Assembly (NCBI GenBank): GCA_037355855.1
Contig: CM074758.1
Location: 7,041,001-7,105,000 of the forward strand
Source of the DNA: Pseudo-nitzschia pungens
Taxonomy: Eukaryota; Bacillariophyta; Bacillariophyceae; Bacillariales; Bacillariaceae
DNA: 64,000 bases
Reading direction: 5' to 3'
Part shown: positions 47,291 through 58,631 of the stretch, piece after piece
Layout of the letters: each line of letters starts with the position of its first letter
Numbering within the stretch: position 1 is the first letter of the stretch
Made by a program: the position numbers and the translations under genes
Notes under the pieces: generated by a model
What the model saw: only the letters and a program-made list of their open reading frames with translations
What the model was told of the DNA's origin: nothing
Databases searched by the model: none

Positions 47291-48169
47291 CTAATAACGG
47301 TTTTAACAGTTATAGTTACGCGCGATCCTCAAAAACCGCGCGAAAATAAAACCATCGGATGGCCCAGGGGTGATAATAGAAAGGGGTGCGCCACGATGCG
47401 CGCTCCCGTACAAAAATTCCATTCAAATCTGAAAAAAAAATTACCTATGCGTGGCACAACTAACAAAACCTGTCTCAAAAAAATTTCTCTGTTTGTTTTT
47501 AACTAACAAACACTAGTTAAAATACCTTATCTTCAGATAGTAATAACTCAGTCAAAAATCAATTCTAATCTTTATTTCAAATACCTGCATTATGGTTGAA
47601 AGTGTTGTAAACAAGAATATACAATAAAAATGAGGTTTTGAATGAGTCTAAAGTCATCTATTACTGATACAAGAATGTAGGCCATTTTTAGGCTTTTTGA
47701 GTGTCAGATACTCTCACTAGGTATGAAACATATGATAAGTTTACGGCCTTTTTGGGTGCATGACTGGCGAATTTTGGTGCATGACTGGCGAAGTTGGGTG
47801 CATGACTGGGGAAGTCGGGTGCATGACTGACAATTTGTACGTGGTACCAAGCACATCTGAAGAAAAAAATGGCCTACAACCTTGTATCAGTAATAGATGA
47901 CTTTAGACTCATTCAAAACCTCATTTTTATTGTATATTCTTGTTTACAACACTTTCAACCATAATGCAGGTATTTGAAATAAAGATTAGAATTGATTTTT
48001 GACTGAGTTATTACTATCTGAAGTTAAGGTATTTTAACTAGTGTTTGTTAGTTAAAAACAAACAGAGAGAAATTTTTTTGAGACAGGTTTTGTTAGTTGT
48101 GCCACGCATAGGTAATTTTTTCCTTTGCGCAGTGGCGCACCCCTTTCTATTATCACCCCTGCTTAGCCC

Positions 48170-48487
48170 TGTAACATGCTAGCGTACGCTAGTAGGTTAC
48201 GACTGAATAATTAACCGAATCCCACATGGGAATCGAATATCTTCAGTCATGAATACACTTTTATATGTGTTCTAACTAATACAGTCGAGTCCCAGAATAG
48301 AATATATGCCTAATCGTGGGAACCGACAATGAATCAACATTTATGGTAGAGCATGCCAAAATGTGGCTATGCTCACGACTCCAAATTTTATATGTCTCCA
48401 TTCTCAATTTCGCATAACAATATCTCGTAAAGTATCTAAGCACACAATTTTATATACTACTCCGAATTTCTACCTTAGAGTGTTACA
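48170..48487 (+). repeat. Gypsy 5' LTR
   Basis: Starts TGTAACATGCTAGCG and ends GAGTGTTACA (7-bp inverted ends TGTAACA/TGTTACA). The first 31 bases form a hairpin: GTAAC, CTAGCGTACGCTAG, GTTAC. Confidence 0.95.
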
Positions 48488-48625
48488 CAGTAATTACTGT
48501 CCGCTTTCACATAGGAACAGTAGTAGAATTCAGTACTGAACTCTCAAGAAAATTAAAATACAGAAAGCCTCAACAACAGAGGCACCTTTATCCCCAGCAA
48601 GCAACAGCAATCGACGCAAGCAACA

Positions 48626-49618
48626 ATGGCAGGCATCTACAGAGATCCACCAGTGGCATACAAGAGCTCCTTTGACAGCTCCAAACCCAAGCTCGTAACT
48701 CTATCGGTCTACGACGAGGAGGACCATTCCGATAGCGTCAAGGTCCCTCTATTCACAGACAAAGGAGGACTAGAAGAACTCCTCTACACCGAAGAAGCCT
48801 TCCTAAACGCCGCAGAAGATATCTCCATTCCGGACGCCTCCCTCATTCGATACTTTGGTAGATGCCTATGCGTCGATGCCCAGACCAAATGGAGGGCACT
48901 AACAAGAGCAACTCGCGCCAATAATCAACGAGTATATCCACTCACAAAGGAGGGATACACCTCAGCGTTTCAAGCATTCATCAAGCTGTACTGCAACGCA
49001 GAAGATGCTAGAGACATCATGCATGTCTATTTGCGCAGCAGTGCCTGCAAGAAGAAGATCGAATCCACCTGCAAGGACCACACCGACCGGATCACGACCT
49101 TAATCAAGTACTCATCCAAGCTACACGGATTCGCATCCAACCTGGACCACTTACAAACTCTAACAATCCTCCTCCACAGCTACCCAAACAGCTGGATTGA
49201 AGACTATGTTCGAATCCATCTAAGGCTCACTCCGGAAACTACTTCTCAGTTTATTGTGGACCACATGAGCAGTCTCGATCGCCTCAGCAAACAAAAGAAT
49301 AACAACAAGAATAGTGGAAGACGCGCAAACAACTCCAACAATCGAAAGCGCTCCAACCCAACCAACAAGTCTAATCAAAACAAAAACAAGAAGAAATCCA
49401 ACCCCTGTCGGATTCAAGGACACAACCATGATTGGTCAGAATGCCCGAAGAACAAGTTCTCCAAGAATTACAACAAGGGCTCCAGCAACAAGAGCAATAA
49501 CAGTCCTAACACCGAAACCTTCTTCTCTCAATGCCACGAGATCCCTGGCAGCAACGAATCATTCCAAGCCCACATGAAGGCAGCAATGGAATCCTACCAT
49601 GAAGAACATGGCGGTTAA
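48626..49618 (+). CDS. Gypsy Gag
   Basis: 330 residues beginning 139 bp after the LTR. A capsid-like helical region (residues about 60-215) is followed by a strongly basic Asn/Lys/Ser-rich segment and a zinc-knuckle-like CRIQGHNHDWSEC (C, H, H, C spacing not classical). No stop interrupts it. It should package element RNA into virus-like particles. It is separated from the pol frame by about 280 bp of out-of-frame sequence. Confidence 0.8.
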   Translation: MAGIYRDPPVAYKSSFDSSKPKLVTLSVYDEEDHSDSVKVPLFTDKGGLEELLYTEEAFLNAAEDISIPDASLIRYFGRCLCVDAQTKWRALTRATRANNQRVYPLTKEGYTSAFQAFIKLYCNAEDARDIMHVYLRSSACKKKIESTCKDHTDRITTLIKYSSKLHGFASNLDHLQTLTILLHSYPNSWIEDYVRIHLRLTPETTSQFIVDHMSSLDRLSKQKNNNKNSGRRANNSNNRKRSNPTNKSNQNKNKKKSNPCRIQGHNHDWSECPKNKFSKNYNKGSSNKSNNSPNTETFFSQCHEIPGSNESFQAHMKAAMESYHEEHGG

Positions 49619-49894
49619 ACAGAAAGAAGCATCGATGGTGAGCTTATTTGGCTCCCCTGATTGCATCGGCAATCCTCCAAGAGACCCAAGGGTCCACCAA
49701 AACCAGCAATCACCTTGCCTCCGGCACCACAGGCCCTGGATGCCAGTCCAGCACAGCTGACTGGGATGACGCAAGGAGGAGATCTCCCGAAGAAAGAGGG
49801 GAAGGAACCTACAGGATGGAATCCTGTTGAGCGCTCAGCAAAGACTGCAACAGCAGCAACAACAAAAACAGTTTGATTCTCAGCAAAGAGCAAT

Positions 49895-52800
49895 ATGAAC
49901 ACCACGGATTCGAATTGTATACCGAATCGATCCAAGGGTACAGACGCATCATCGATTATAACAATCGATCCAAATAAGACAGCAGTAACAAATGGATCAA
50001 CCTTGTCCCTGGCAAGGAACTGGTCTACCGGTACAGCAAAAAATCTCTATTGCAATACCCAAAACTCCAAAGACTACACCAAAGGAGGTGCGCTGGAGCA
50101 AAATTATTTGAAACTGCTGTCGACTACTGGAAATCCAGTAGAACAGGCATCCAATAAGAGCAACGTGGCTCCTATTAAGAATACGAGCACCGTGGCTCCT
50201 ATTCTTCTAACCAACGTACAGTACATACAAGGCATCCCCATGAAATCAAGACCACTACTAGCTCTGCTAGATAGTGGATCCTCCGGAACTTTAATTAATA
50301 AACGAGCACTACCATTTGGCACAATGCTAATCAGAAGCAAGCACCAAGTCCTAACCACCACAGCGAATGGAAGTTTCGATACAACAGAGTATATCATCAT
50401 GAAAAACATCAAACTACAGGAGTTTGGCAACTACAACATCGATCGACAAGAGGCAAGGCTCTTCCATTCACCTGACTGCAAATATGATTTGATACTAGGC
50501 AGAGACTTCCTCCACCTAGCACAAATCAATCTCCTATTCAAAGAAGGAGCAGTTCAGTGGATGGATCGAACCATCCCTATGAAAGATACCTCCTTATACC
50601 ATGACAACCATACCATGCTCATGGAAGAACTAGAAGATCCTGAACTCTTTGCTGATGTACTATCCTTCGCCAATCCATACAAGTCCAAGCTAATATTGGA
50701 CCGAGCCTACCAAGAAACAGATCCATCCACAGTCGCGCAACAACAGAGCCACATGTCCAGAGCAGAACAACAGCAGTTCCAAGCAATACTGAGCAAGTAT
50801 CCGAATGTCTTTAATGGAGAACTAGGAAAATATCCACACAAGAAGATATCTCTAAGACTCAAGCCCGGATCCAAGCCCATCCACAAGAAGCCCTATCCAG
50901 TTGCATACAAAAGAGAAGACCTATTCAAAAGGGAGCTCCAGAATCTTTGCAATGATGGAGTCCTCAAAGAGTTGCACTGGACCAGCTGAATGGGCGTTTC
51001 CAACCTTCATAGTACCAAAGAAAGACAACAGAGTTAGATGGGTATCAGACTTCAGGGAACTGAATGAACTCCTTGAAAGAAGACCTTATCCCATACCAAG
51101 GATACAAGATATCATGAACAAGCGTGGCAAGTATACGCATTTCACCAAGATCGACTTATCCATGCAATACTACTGCTTTGAACTGGATGACTGCAAGCAA
51201 GAAGCTCTGTACCATAGTGACACCATATGGTTGCTACAAATACCAAAGACTTCCAATGGGAGTGAAAGTCTCTCCGGATGTAGCGCAGCAGCTTATGGAA
51301 GATATTCTACAAGACACTGACTGCACTGTTTATATCGATGATATTGGTATCTGGACCAATGGCTCCTTTGATCTACACATGAAAACTATCGACAAGATAC
51401 TAGACCGGCTCAACCAGAATGGACTCAAATGCAATCCACTCAAGTGTGATTGGGCTGTACAAGAAACTGACTTCCTAGGCTACTGGATGACTCCCACAGC
51501 AGTTAAGCCATGGAGAAAGAAGATTGAAGCCATCCTGCAAATGGATAGACCTCGAACCATAACTCAAGTGAAATCATTCCTAGGAGCAGTAGGATACTAC
51601 AGAGATATGTGGCCTCGCAGATCTCATGTACTAGCTCCTCTCTTCGATATCACCGGAACCCCAAGCCAAAGACTCCTCAACCAGCTGCCATCAAAGGCAA
51701 GCAAAGAAAAGCCCCTTCGGCCTTCACTTGGGGACCTGCTCAAGATAAAGCCTTTCAAGAGATGAAAGCAATGATAGCAGCGGATGTGCTGAATACCTAT
51801 CCAGATCTCAACAAGCCCTTTGAACTGTACACTGATGCCTCAGACCTACAACTGGGTGCTGCCATAATACAAGATGGCAAGCCCATTGCATATTGGTCTA
51901 AGAAATTATCTGACGCCCAAAAGAATTATACTACCATGGAAAAAGAACTCCTAGCCATAGTACTCTGTTGCAAAGAGTATCGCAAAATGTTACTTGGTGG
52001 TGTTATCAATGTATACACCGACCATAAGAACCTTACCTTCCGAACCCTATCGGTCCAACGAGTCCTCCGCTGGAGACTATTCCTAGAAGAATTCGGTGTC
52101 AACCTCACCTATGTTGAAGGCAAGAAGAACGTTCTTGCTGATGCCTTCTCCAGGCTCCCCCGGATGGATCCACCTACTGAAGGGAAGAAAGCCCTTTCTA
52201 AGGGCACTCTTATTGATTTTTTAAAACTTAAAGTCCCCAAGCACGACGAAGAACTGTTTTTAGCAGAGTTCCCGAACCTATTCCAGCACTTGTGCAATGA
52301 CGCAGACCATGAACTACAAGCTTGTCTACTGAACAACGAGTGCCTAATCAACCTACCCAATACAACCGACATGGAATGCCCGGTGAACTACTCAACTATC
52401 TATCTCCATCAACAAAAGGACCCTACCATCAAGTTCAAGACTCAATCTAAGGCCTTCTTCTACCAAGAATTAGAAGGCAATCGAATACTATGTTATGCGA
52501 ACCAGTCTAACCCAGACAATTGGAGAATTTACATCCCTTCAACACTTATTGCTGATACAATCAAGTGGTATCACCTGCTGTTGGGTCATTGTGGATCCAC
52601 CAGGCTATATCAAACTATCTCTTCAAGATTCTATGCAGATAATCTATCCAATCTTTGCAAGACCTACATCTGCCCCGACGACTGCATTAAATACAAGAAT
52701 CAACACTCCAAGTATGGGAAGCTTCCACCAAAAGAAGCCCCACTAGCGCCATTCAACGAGATTCATGTGGATCTCATAGGCCCATGGAAAATTACAGATC

Positions 52801-53165
52801 AGGGCAAGAACTATAACTTCAAAGCCCTAACTTGTATTGACCCAGTCACCAACTTACTAGAGATCATCCGGATCAGAGACAAGTCCTCCCAACATGTCTC
52901 AGACCAATTCAAGAACTGCTGGCTCTCAAGATACCCAAGACCCATCAGATGCGTCCATGACAACGGTGGAGAATTCCTAGGAGCTGAATTCCAGACCACA
53001 CTCAAGCAGTATGGGATTCAGTCCATTCCCACTACAGTGAAGAATCCCCAATCAAATGCCATCTGTGAAAGAGTCCATCATACAGTTGCTGATATTCTCA
53101 GAGTTCTAGTCCATGTCAATCCTCCTCAAATTCGTTCAATCATGAGGCACTATGTAACATGCTAG
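49895..53165 (+). pseudogene. Gypsy Pol: protease, RT, RNase H, integrase (frameshifted, truncated)
   Basis: Protease motif LLDSGSSGTLINK lies near 50265. RT begins in the 49895-50989 frame, continues in the frame of 50901-51320 (TKIDLSMQYY), then in 51124-51765 (LPMGVKVSP, catalytic YIDD near 51335), and RNase H and integrase occupy 51609-53165 (FELYTDAS, AIVLCCKEYR, HVDLIGPW, VHDNGGEFLG and an E in NAICERVHH). Three frame changes, near 50970, 51200 and 51720, disable the polyprotein. The integrase stops just after the third catalytic residue, where the 3' LTR begins. The identical LTRs suggest the element was copied in defective form, presumably by another element's proteins. Confidence 0.85.
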
Positions 53166-53470
53166 CGTACGCTAGTAGGTTACGACTGAATAATTAACCG
53201 AATCCCACATGGGAATCGAATATCTTCAGTCATGAATACACTTTTATATGTGTTCTAACTAATACAGTCGAGTCCCAGAATAGAATATATGCCTAATCGT
53301 GGGAACCGACAATGAATCAACATTTATGGTAGAGCATGCCAAAATGTGGCTATGCTCACGACTCCAAATTTTATATGTCTCCATTCTCAATTTCGCATAA
53401 CAATATCTCGTAAAGTATCTAAGCACACAATTTTATATACTACTCCGAATTTCTACCTTAGAGTGTTACA
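53153..53470 (+). repeat. Gypsy 3' LTR
   Basis: 318-bp direct repeat, identical by eye to the 5' LTR; followed by target duplication AGCCC. Confidence 0.95.
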
Positions 53471-53558
53471 AGCCCACCAGTACGGTTCAGTTTATCAGTT
53501 AGCATCGTGCAAATCTCCCCATATTGATCTGCTGAGAACTGGGGCATGTACATTCTAC

Positions 53559-53615
53559 TGTGACGGGCTAGCGTAGCTAGCAGTCACGATTAAATAATTA
53601 ATCGAATCCCACATG
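53559..53615 (+). repeat. 5' end of a related, diverged gypsy LTR
   Basis: TGTGACGGGCTAGCGTAGC, then TAGCAGTCACGATTAAATAA and GAATCCCACATG, mirrors the first 57 bases of the 48170 LTR. The outer hairpin stem is GTGAC/GTCAC here instead of GTAAC/GTTAC. Similarity stops after 53615. Confidence 0.75.
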
Positions 53616-53690
53616 TAAGCCACCCGGCGCGACATACTGACCGGTGTTAATAATCTGGGTACCGACTCCAGAAAGAACCCGCCACCAAAA

Positions 53691-54293
53691 TTGGCGAATA
53701 AGAATAACGACGGAAGGAATGGGGGCAAAAATACCAACGGAGAAAACGGCAGAATTCAAGGAACCAATGACTCAAGTCAAAGAAACAATAATCCGGGTAC
53801 CGACTCCAGAAAGAACCCGCCACCAAAATTGGCAAATCGCGACGAGAGTAATAGGGACAAGCATACCAACGGTCAAAACGACCATGGTGAACAAGGCCAA
53901 ATCTCCAATTCAGATAGCGAGGTGAGTACCAATTCCAACCATAGCAAGACAGGCAACCCTACTAATGAAGAATTTGACAGAAGTCACGAAACCAAAAAGC
54001 GAATTGCAAATTCCGATGAGAGTAGAGGTGGCAAGAAAACAGAAAACTATGACGATGTAAAGGACGATAGGAAAGAAAAGTGTACCAACAGGGAAAACAA
54101 CGACAATGAAGCAGCTTTGGGCAACCCCGGATCTGGAACCACCTTTGGTACAATCGGAAAAACAACTCTCACCATCGTATCAGAGACACCAAACGGCAAA
54201 GGTAGAAAGAGGGTAGATTTCGAAATTGATTTTCCAGATGAATACAAAACCTGGGAATACACCATCAAGTTCAAAAAAGATGAAGATATGTGA
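53691..54293 (+). CDS. Asn/Asp/Lys-rich hypothetical protein, possibly element-derived
   Basis: 200 residues, extremely hydrophilic and low in complexity (Asn, Asp, Gly, Lys), with no known domain. A more ordered stretch at the end (GTIGKTTLTIVSETPNGKGR to YTIKFKKDEDM) alternates hydrophobic residues like a beta-rich domain. At DNA level the words GGGTACCGACTCCAGAAAGA and CCCGCCACCAAAATTGGC occur at about 53658 and 53798, so the start region is duplicated with a ~140-bp period. It lies directly after an LTR fragment, so it may be a gag remnant. Coding status is uncertain. Confidence 0.35.
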   Translation: MANKNNDGRNGGKNTNGENGRIQGTNDSSQRNNNPGTDSRKNPPPKLANRDESNRDKHTNGQNDHGEQGQISNSDSEVSTNSNHSKTGNPTNEEFDRSHETKKRIANSDESRGGKKTENYDDVKDDRKEKCTNRENNDNEAALGNPGSGTTFGTIGKTTLTIVSETPNGKGRKRVDFEIDFPDEYKTWEYTIKFKKDEDM

Positions 54294-54570
54294 GAACATG
54301 GGTGAACTGTCGTACCTAAAGTCGACCAAAAAACAATTGGAAAAAAAATCTGAACATTATCGCAGACAAACAGACCGGCAAAACTACAACATGCCCCCAA
54401 AAACCGGTAATTCAAGATCAAGTTGAAAGGGGGAAATGTCAACACGCGGGTGAGCAATGCAACAAAAGCATAACACAAAAATGGCGAAACGCGAAAGAAA
54501 AGAAAGCAATTGAAGTGCAAGTATTGGTAGTAAAAATGGTAAAACGAAATAAAATAGTGATAAAAATATA

Positions 54571-55456
54571 TTAACCTGAAAAAGAGGAATCATCATAGGG
54601 CGACCTCGGTGGTGGTGAGGGTGGTACAACATGACATTTTGTTGTCGACGTATCATGGGGAAGAAGAACACAATGATCTCCCCAGTACAATTTGACTTTT
54701 GGAGTGGATCGAGAAGAAGTAGGAGGAGGCAGCTTTGTAGACGACGAATCGATAGACCGCTGATGTCGTCCTCGGTGTCCATTAAAGAGTAGAACCGACA
54801 ACATATTTCGATACTTGCCCACCCAACCAGAAAAAATTGGAGACCAATGAGAAGCACAAAAAGGACAATTGACAGACCCGAGAAGAGATGTGTGAAAATG
54901 GTGAAATGTAGAGTACCACTTGTTGCAAAGGAACATCGGAGAATTGATAGTTCATTTTTCACAGTAAACACATGGTTTCCGAAGAAGAGAATTGCACATA
55001 GTAGACGTTTCAGTGTCAACTAATCGTAGAGATTGATGTTTTTTGAGGCGACTCATGATTGTAAATGACGAACGAGAGAATTCACCAGGGGAGAGTGAAA
55101 ACCCGACGTCAATTAGCAAAAATAACACATGTTTACAGGTGAGAACAGGAGAAACTCCGGGTTGAAAATCCGGACAAGAACAGATAATGGAAGACATTGA
55201 TATCACGACACTGTAGACGTTGCCAGTAGATCCCAAAACTTGAATGACGCAAGATGATGAGTTCACCCGATACGGTAAAATGGAAAAAATCTGTGTCTTA
55301 GCGAGCCACAACCGTCTCGACTGGACAAATATTGCGACTGGTGGTGTGGTGGAAGATAAATAAGAAGAGAGGTTTGAGATATCAAGGGAAAAAAGGACAA
55401 CAAAAACAGAGTTGAAGTTATTGCTTACCCCGTGACGGAGAATTGACCGAGGACAT
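54571..55456 (-). pseudogene. SWIM zinc-finger plus RING-like protein with in-frame TGA
   Basis: Exon 1 (55456-55429) and exon 2 (55337-54571) join in phase (donor GTAAGC, acceptor CACCAG). After SRRLWLAKTQIFSI and VLGSTGNVYSVVI comes a SWIM finger CSCPDF...CKH (CxC, CxH). A RING-like set follows: CVYC, then in the same frame CNKWYSTFHHFH and CPFC. A TGA at 54952-54954 falls between the first Cys pair and the rest of the finger, while the frame stays open and domain-consistent to 54571. SWIM-RING proteins of this architecture bind DNA, RNA or partner proteins and may act as ubiquitin ligases. Either the gene is recently broken or the stop is recoded or an assembly error. Confidence 0.7.
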
Positions 55457-55945
55457 CATGGCATTGACATCATAGCGTTGTAATAATCTTATCAAAATTA
55501 ATGGGCTAAGAGGGTAAGAGGCTAAGAGGATAGGATTTTTTATGCACAAGAAGATGCAAACACAAAGAGGCGGACGCTGGAAAAAAAAGTACAAACAATA
55601 TGGTAATTAGGATAAAGACTTATTGGATACGACACCACAGTTAACATAAAGTTAAGCAATATTTTATGGCAGTTAACAGGACATAAGCAATAACCAATGG
55701 AAAGTAATTCTACTACGAGTAGTAGTAAAAATCAAATCCATTAGTACTATTTTTTACTGTCATGTCCTGCCGTAGTACGATTATCCTGCTTTTCAGCATA
55801 AACGAGCTGTGGATCACGATTGCACGGTGTAAGCCGGACTTGACAGTAAGAGGAGGAATCTCACCTATCTACCGTATATCTATTCCTTCACCTGCCCTAT
55901 ATTTGCATTGGAGTAAGACTCATTGGAGTAATCACCATTACCACC
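55457..55945. other. Intergenic between divergent genes, no gene recognised
   Basis: Shared upstream region of the SWIM-RING and SGNH-like genes. GTAATTCTACTACGAGTAGTAGTAA near 55707 is a short palindromic stretch. No other feature was seen. Confidence 0.4.
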
Positions 55946-58130
55946 ATGAGTATCGACACAGCGCAAACGCAACCTCGCAGGCAATTGCAAACGGCAATGT
56001 TCGCAACAATTGCCATAATTGCTCTCTTTGTTTTCTTTTCGGTCGTATCGGAATCGGAAACTTTTGCTGTAAAATCAGATATTGCTCAAGTTCGACAATC
56101 GGGGGGAGGCAAAGCAAAGAAAAAGGCCAACGGGATTTGCTTGAAATTGTGTGAGAAGCGACACCAGAAGCGGGTCGAAGTTTTCCAGGGTAATCTACTG
56201 GATCCCAAAGGTCTTTTGGAACTTGCATCTAGAGAGAAAGAGCGACTTCTGGAAAAACTTCGCAAGGATTATGGAAAATATTTTGAGCCTATATTCGTGG
56301 ATGATACGACGGGTGGGTATCGACCCTGCAGTGGTGTGACGGAGGATGGACCATCTTTTGAACGCCTCAAGCGAAAGCTAAAGATAAAGATTTTGTCGAT
56401 GCAGTCGCAAATCCATCAACAGGATTCCGATATGAGCGGGTGTGATTGCACCGATCCCGCGGGAAAAGCTGTGCGAAATGATATCACAGAAATAGATGAT
56501 GAATCTTTGTTGTTCAAAGGAATCGATACATCATCTCTTTTCGAAAAGTATGTTTGGGCTACAGGAGGCCATTCGGCCGCTGCGGGTCATGGAAATTTAT
56601 ATAATGAATCGTATACAGCCTACATGGAGAGTGATGTGAAGGACATTTTCGCATCAATCGGTATTGAGTTCGAGGGAAGAAATTACGCAATGGGAGGAAC
56701 AGCCTCAGGCACTGATGTTTCCATGTGTTGGAAGCAAATATTTGGCGACGATGTTGATTTCTTTTCTTGGGACTATGGAATGGTAGATGGCAATAACCCG
56801 GACAAATTGTTTCATTATTCGTATCGGGGTGGTATTTCTAGTAGTCGACCCGCTGCTATGTTAATTCATTACGGCGGGAGAGCTCTTAAATCACGATTGG
56901 GAACATATCAAACACTGGAACAGATGGGATTGGCTGCATTTCACTCCAGCGAAGACATTATGACAGCCATGAGGGATGAATTTCCGGATTCCGCTGGATT
57001 TTCGAGTGACGAAGCACTTGCTGAATTACCGGAATACGTTAGAAATTACAAATGTGGAACTTCGATTGAAAAAGGAGACCCGTATTGCGGCACGGCGAAA
57101 TATACAAAGTGGGGTTGTGAAAAGCGCATGAAGCAAGCTAGTTGGCATCCTGGATAGTAAGTTCGGAACGACAACTGCAATGTTTTGCATCCGGTGGACT
57201 TGGTCGAATCCTTGGTAACTCAGAATGTTTTTTCTGCTTTACCACAATGATTTCTCTAGTAAGGAGAATGCACTTACTGGGCATGGACTTGCTCTCTTTT
57301 TGACTGATGCAGTACTCAGTGCCCTTCAGGATCTAGTCGATTACAACGATGGAGACACCGAGCTGTTGTTGTCACAACTAGAACAAGAAGATAAAGAATT
57401 GCACGCCAGTTTTACAAACGCTGAACTACCAGATATTCACAACGAGGTACTGCACAACCTAGGAGATCTGAAATTTTCCGAGAATGAACCGAAATTCGAT
57501 GCGTCGTTATTTTTCAAGGGCGAAAGCATCTGCCACACAGGAAGACTCCCATCTCAATCGAGATACAAGGGGATTCTAACGAACACTGACAAGGTAGGTC
57601 AGCCAGCCCCGGTCGGAGAGGAGACATACGAACTTGGGTTCGACAAGGTCGTAGCTGCTAAAACAGCTTCAGAGAATCAGGAAATACGACTCGTTTATGA
57701 CATAAATAAAGAACGGGAGGTAAAGTGTGTGGGCGTGGTTGTGAAACCTGACTACCCAGATTCGTTCTACGTAAATGCTCTCGATGGATGGGCAAAATTA
57801 ACATTTCCGAACGAAGCCGAAAAAAAGGCCTACGGGTATGATCCAGCTCGGTTTGAGGGTATTTTTATCATTCATGGGAAAGTTTGCGATTGGGGAAAAT
57901 GCCCGCCCGGCTTCTTGTTGCCGGAAGAGGACCATGCGGAAAAGAATTGGGAGATGAAAATTAACGGTGAATCCGTAACAACGGTGAAAGACCTTGGAAA
58001 CAGAGCTGTTATTCTTGGAGGGGAAAATGGATATCGTTTTGCTCCTAATGCGGATGACCAGTACGAAATCGAAATCAAGGTGAACAAAGAGAATCATTAC
58101 TTCCAACTAGTTGATTTCGTTTTGTATTAA
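55946..58130 (+). CDS. SGNH-hydrolase-like type II membrane protein (diatom family)
   Basis: Exons 55946-57156 and 57260-58130 join in phase 2 (donor GTAAGT, acceptor TCTCTAG) to 693 residues. A short basic N-terminus and one membrane segment (about 16-34, AMFATIAIIALFVFF) predict a Golgi or ER type II protein. A basic/coiled stem follows. The catalytic-like core begins ATGGHSAAAGHGN, where a GxS replaces GDS, then NYAMGGTASGTD, SWDYGMVDGN and the later WHPGYKENALTGHG spanning the exon junction, which resembles the C-terminal block of SGNH folds. Eight or more cysteines in the lumenal part suggest disulphides. Relatives may modify cell-wall or glycan acyl groups; the substrate is unknown and the SGNH assignment is tentative. 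Confidence 0.6.
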
Positions 58131-58631
58131 TTTTCTGGACATCCGCATAAAAGCTCATACTCCTACATTCAGTATGGTTCGACGTTCCATATACTACTTT
58201 GCTATCAGTAGCATCTTTTCGCCGTAACGAAATTTAACATGAAGTTCTTTCCACAACTTGGTGATCTCGATCTTCTCTGCTATGAGCCGTGATATTCCAG
58301 TAGATACGACTACTGTGTGAGAGTGTAGGATTGATAACAAAGAGTTTTCTTAGATTGTGACATTGACTTGACCCATCTGGGGTTCTTTAATTCACTATAC
58401 TCGTAATTTCTTTCTTCTTTCACATGTACACGAAGATATGCTAATTTCACTTCAACTGAGTTATTCCCGTGTGGAATGTTCTTTCAATCACGAATCGGTC
58501 GATTCTCCCTCTCAAGCGCTGCTCCATTGGATCTTACCATCCCATTGAGAGTTTGCGGTTGCCCTCTAACTGTTTTGGAGACAGGGGCTTTGTTAGGAAG
58601 TCTGCCTTCTGCTTTGCTGTTTCAATAAATT

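Larger units (their letters stand above)
46376..47364. mobile_element. Nested MITE with GGCCATCC termini and CAG target duplication
   Basis: About 50-bp inverted termini (GGCCATCCGATGGTTTTATT, then TTCGCGCGGTTTTTGAGGA) lie at 46376 and, reversed, end at 47364. CAG sits on both sides (46373-46375 and 47365-47367), splitting the hAT-like element exactly after its first three bases. A 3-bp duplication suggests PIF/Harbinger relationship, although CAG is not the usual TWA. The interior is dominated by TAGACGCATA palindromes. Confidence 0.75.
46373..48161. mobile_element. hAT-like foldback element with ~290-bp arms, hosting another insertion
   Basis: Ends read CAGGGGTGATAATAGAAAGG, with the left CAG separated from the rest by a nested element. 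Flanking 8-bp duplications CTTAGCCC lie at 46365-46372 and 48162-48169. The arms 47368-47680 and 47877-48161 are near-perfect inverted repeats of about 290 bp, closing a loop of about 200 bp that holds four copies of GGTGCATGACTGGCGAA. The termini resemble those at 45242-45972 but the bodies differ. No coding capacity. Confidence 0.85.
48170..53470 (+). mobile_element. Ty3/gypsy LTR retrotransposon with deleted 3' pol
   Basis: LTRs of 318 bp (48170-48487 and 53153-53470) appear identical and are flanked by AGCCC (48165-48169 and 53471-53475). Internal order gag, protease, RT, RNase H, integrase is the gypsy order. The integrase frame runs straight into the 3' LTR without a polypurine tract, so the end of pol is missing. 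The 5' target duplication overlaps the duplication of the neighbouring hAT-like element, placing this insertion later. Confidence 0.92.

Noticed and set aside
53691..54293. Treating the Asn-rich frame as a confirmed gag
   Set aside because: No capsid or zinc-knuckle motif, only position next to an LTR fragment; kept as a low-confidence hypothetical.
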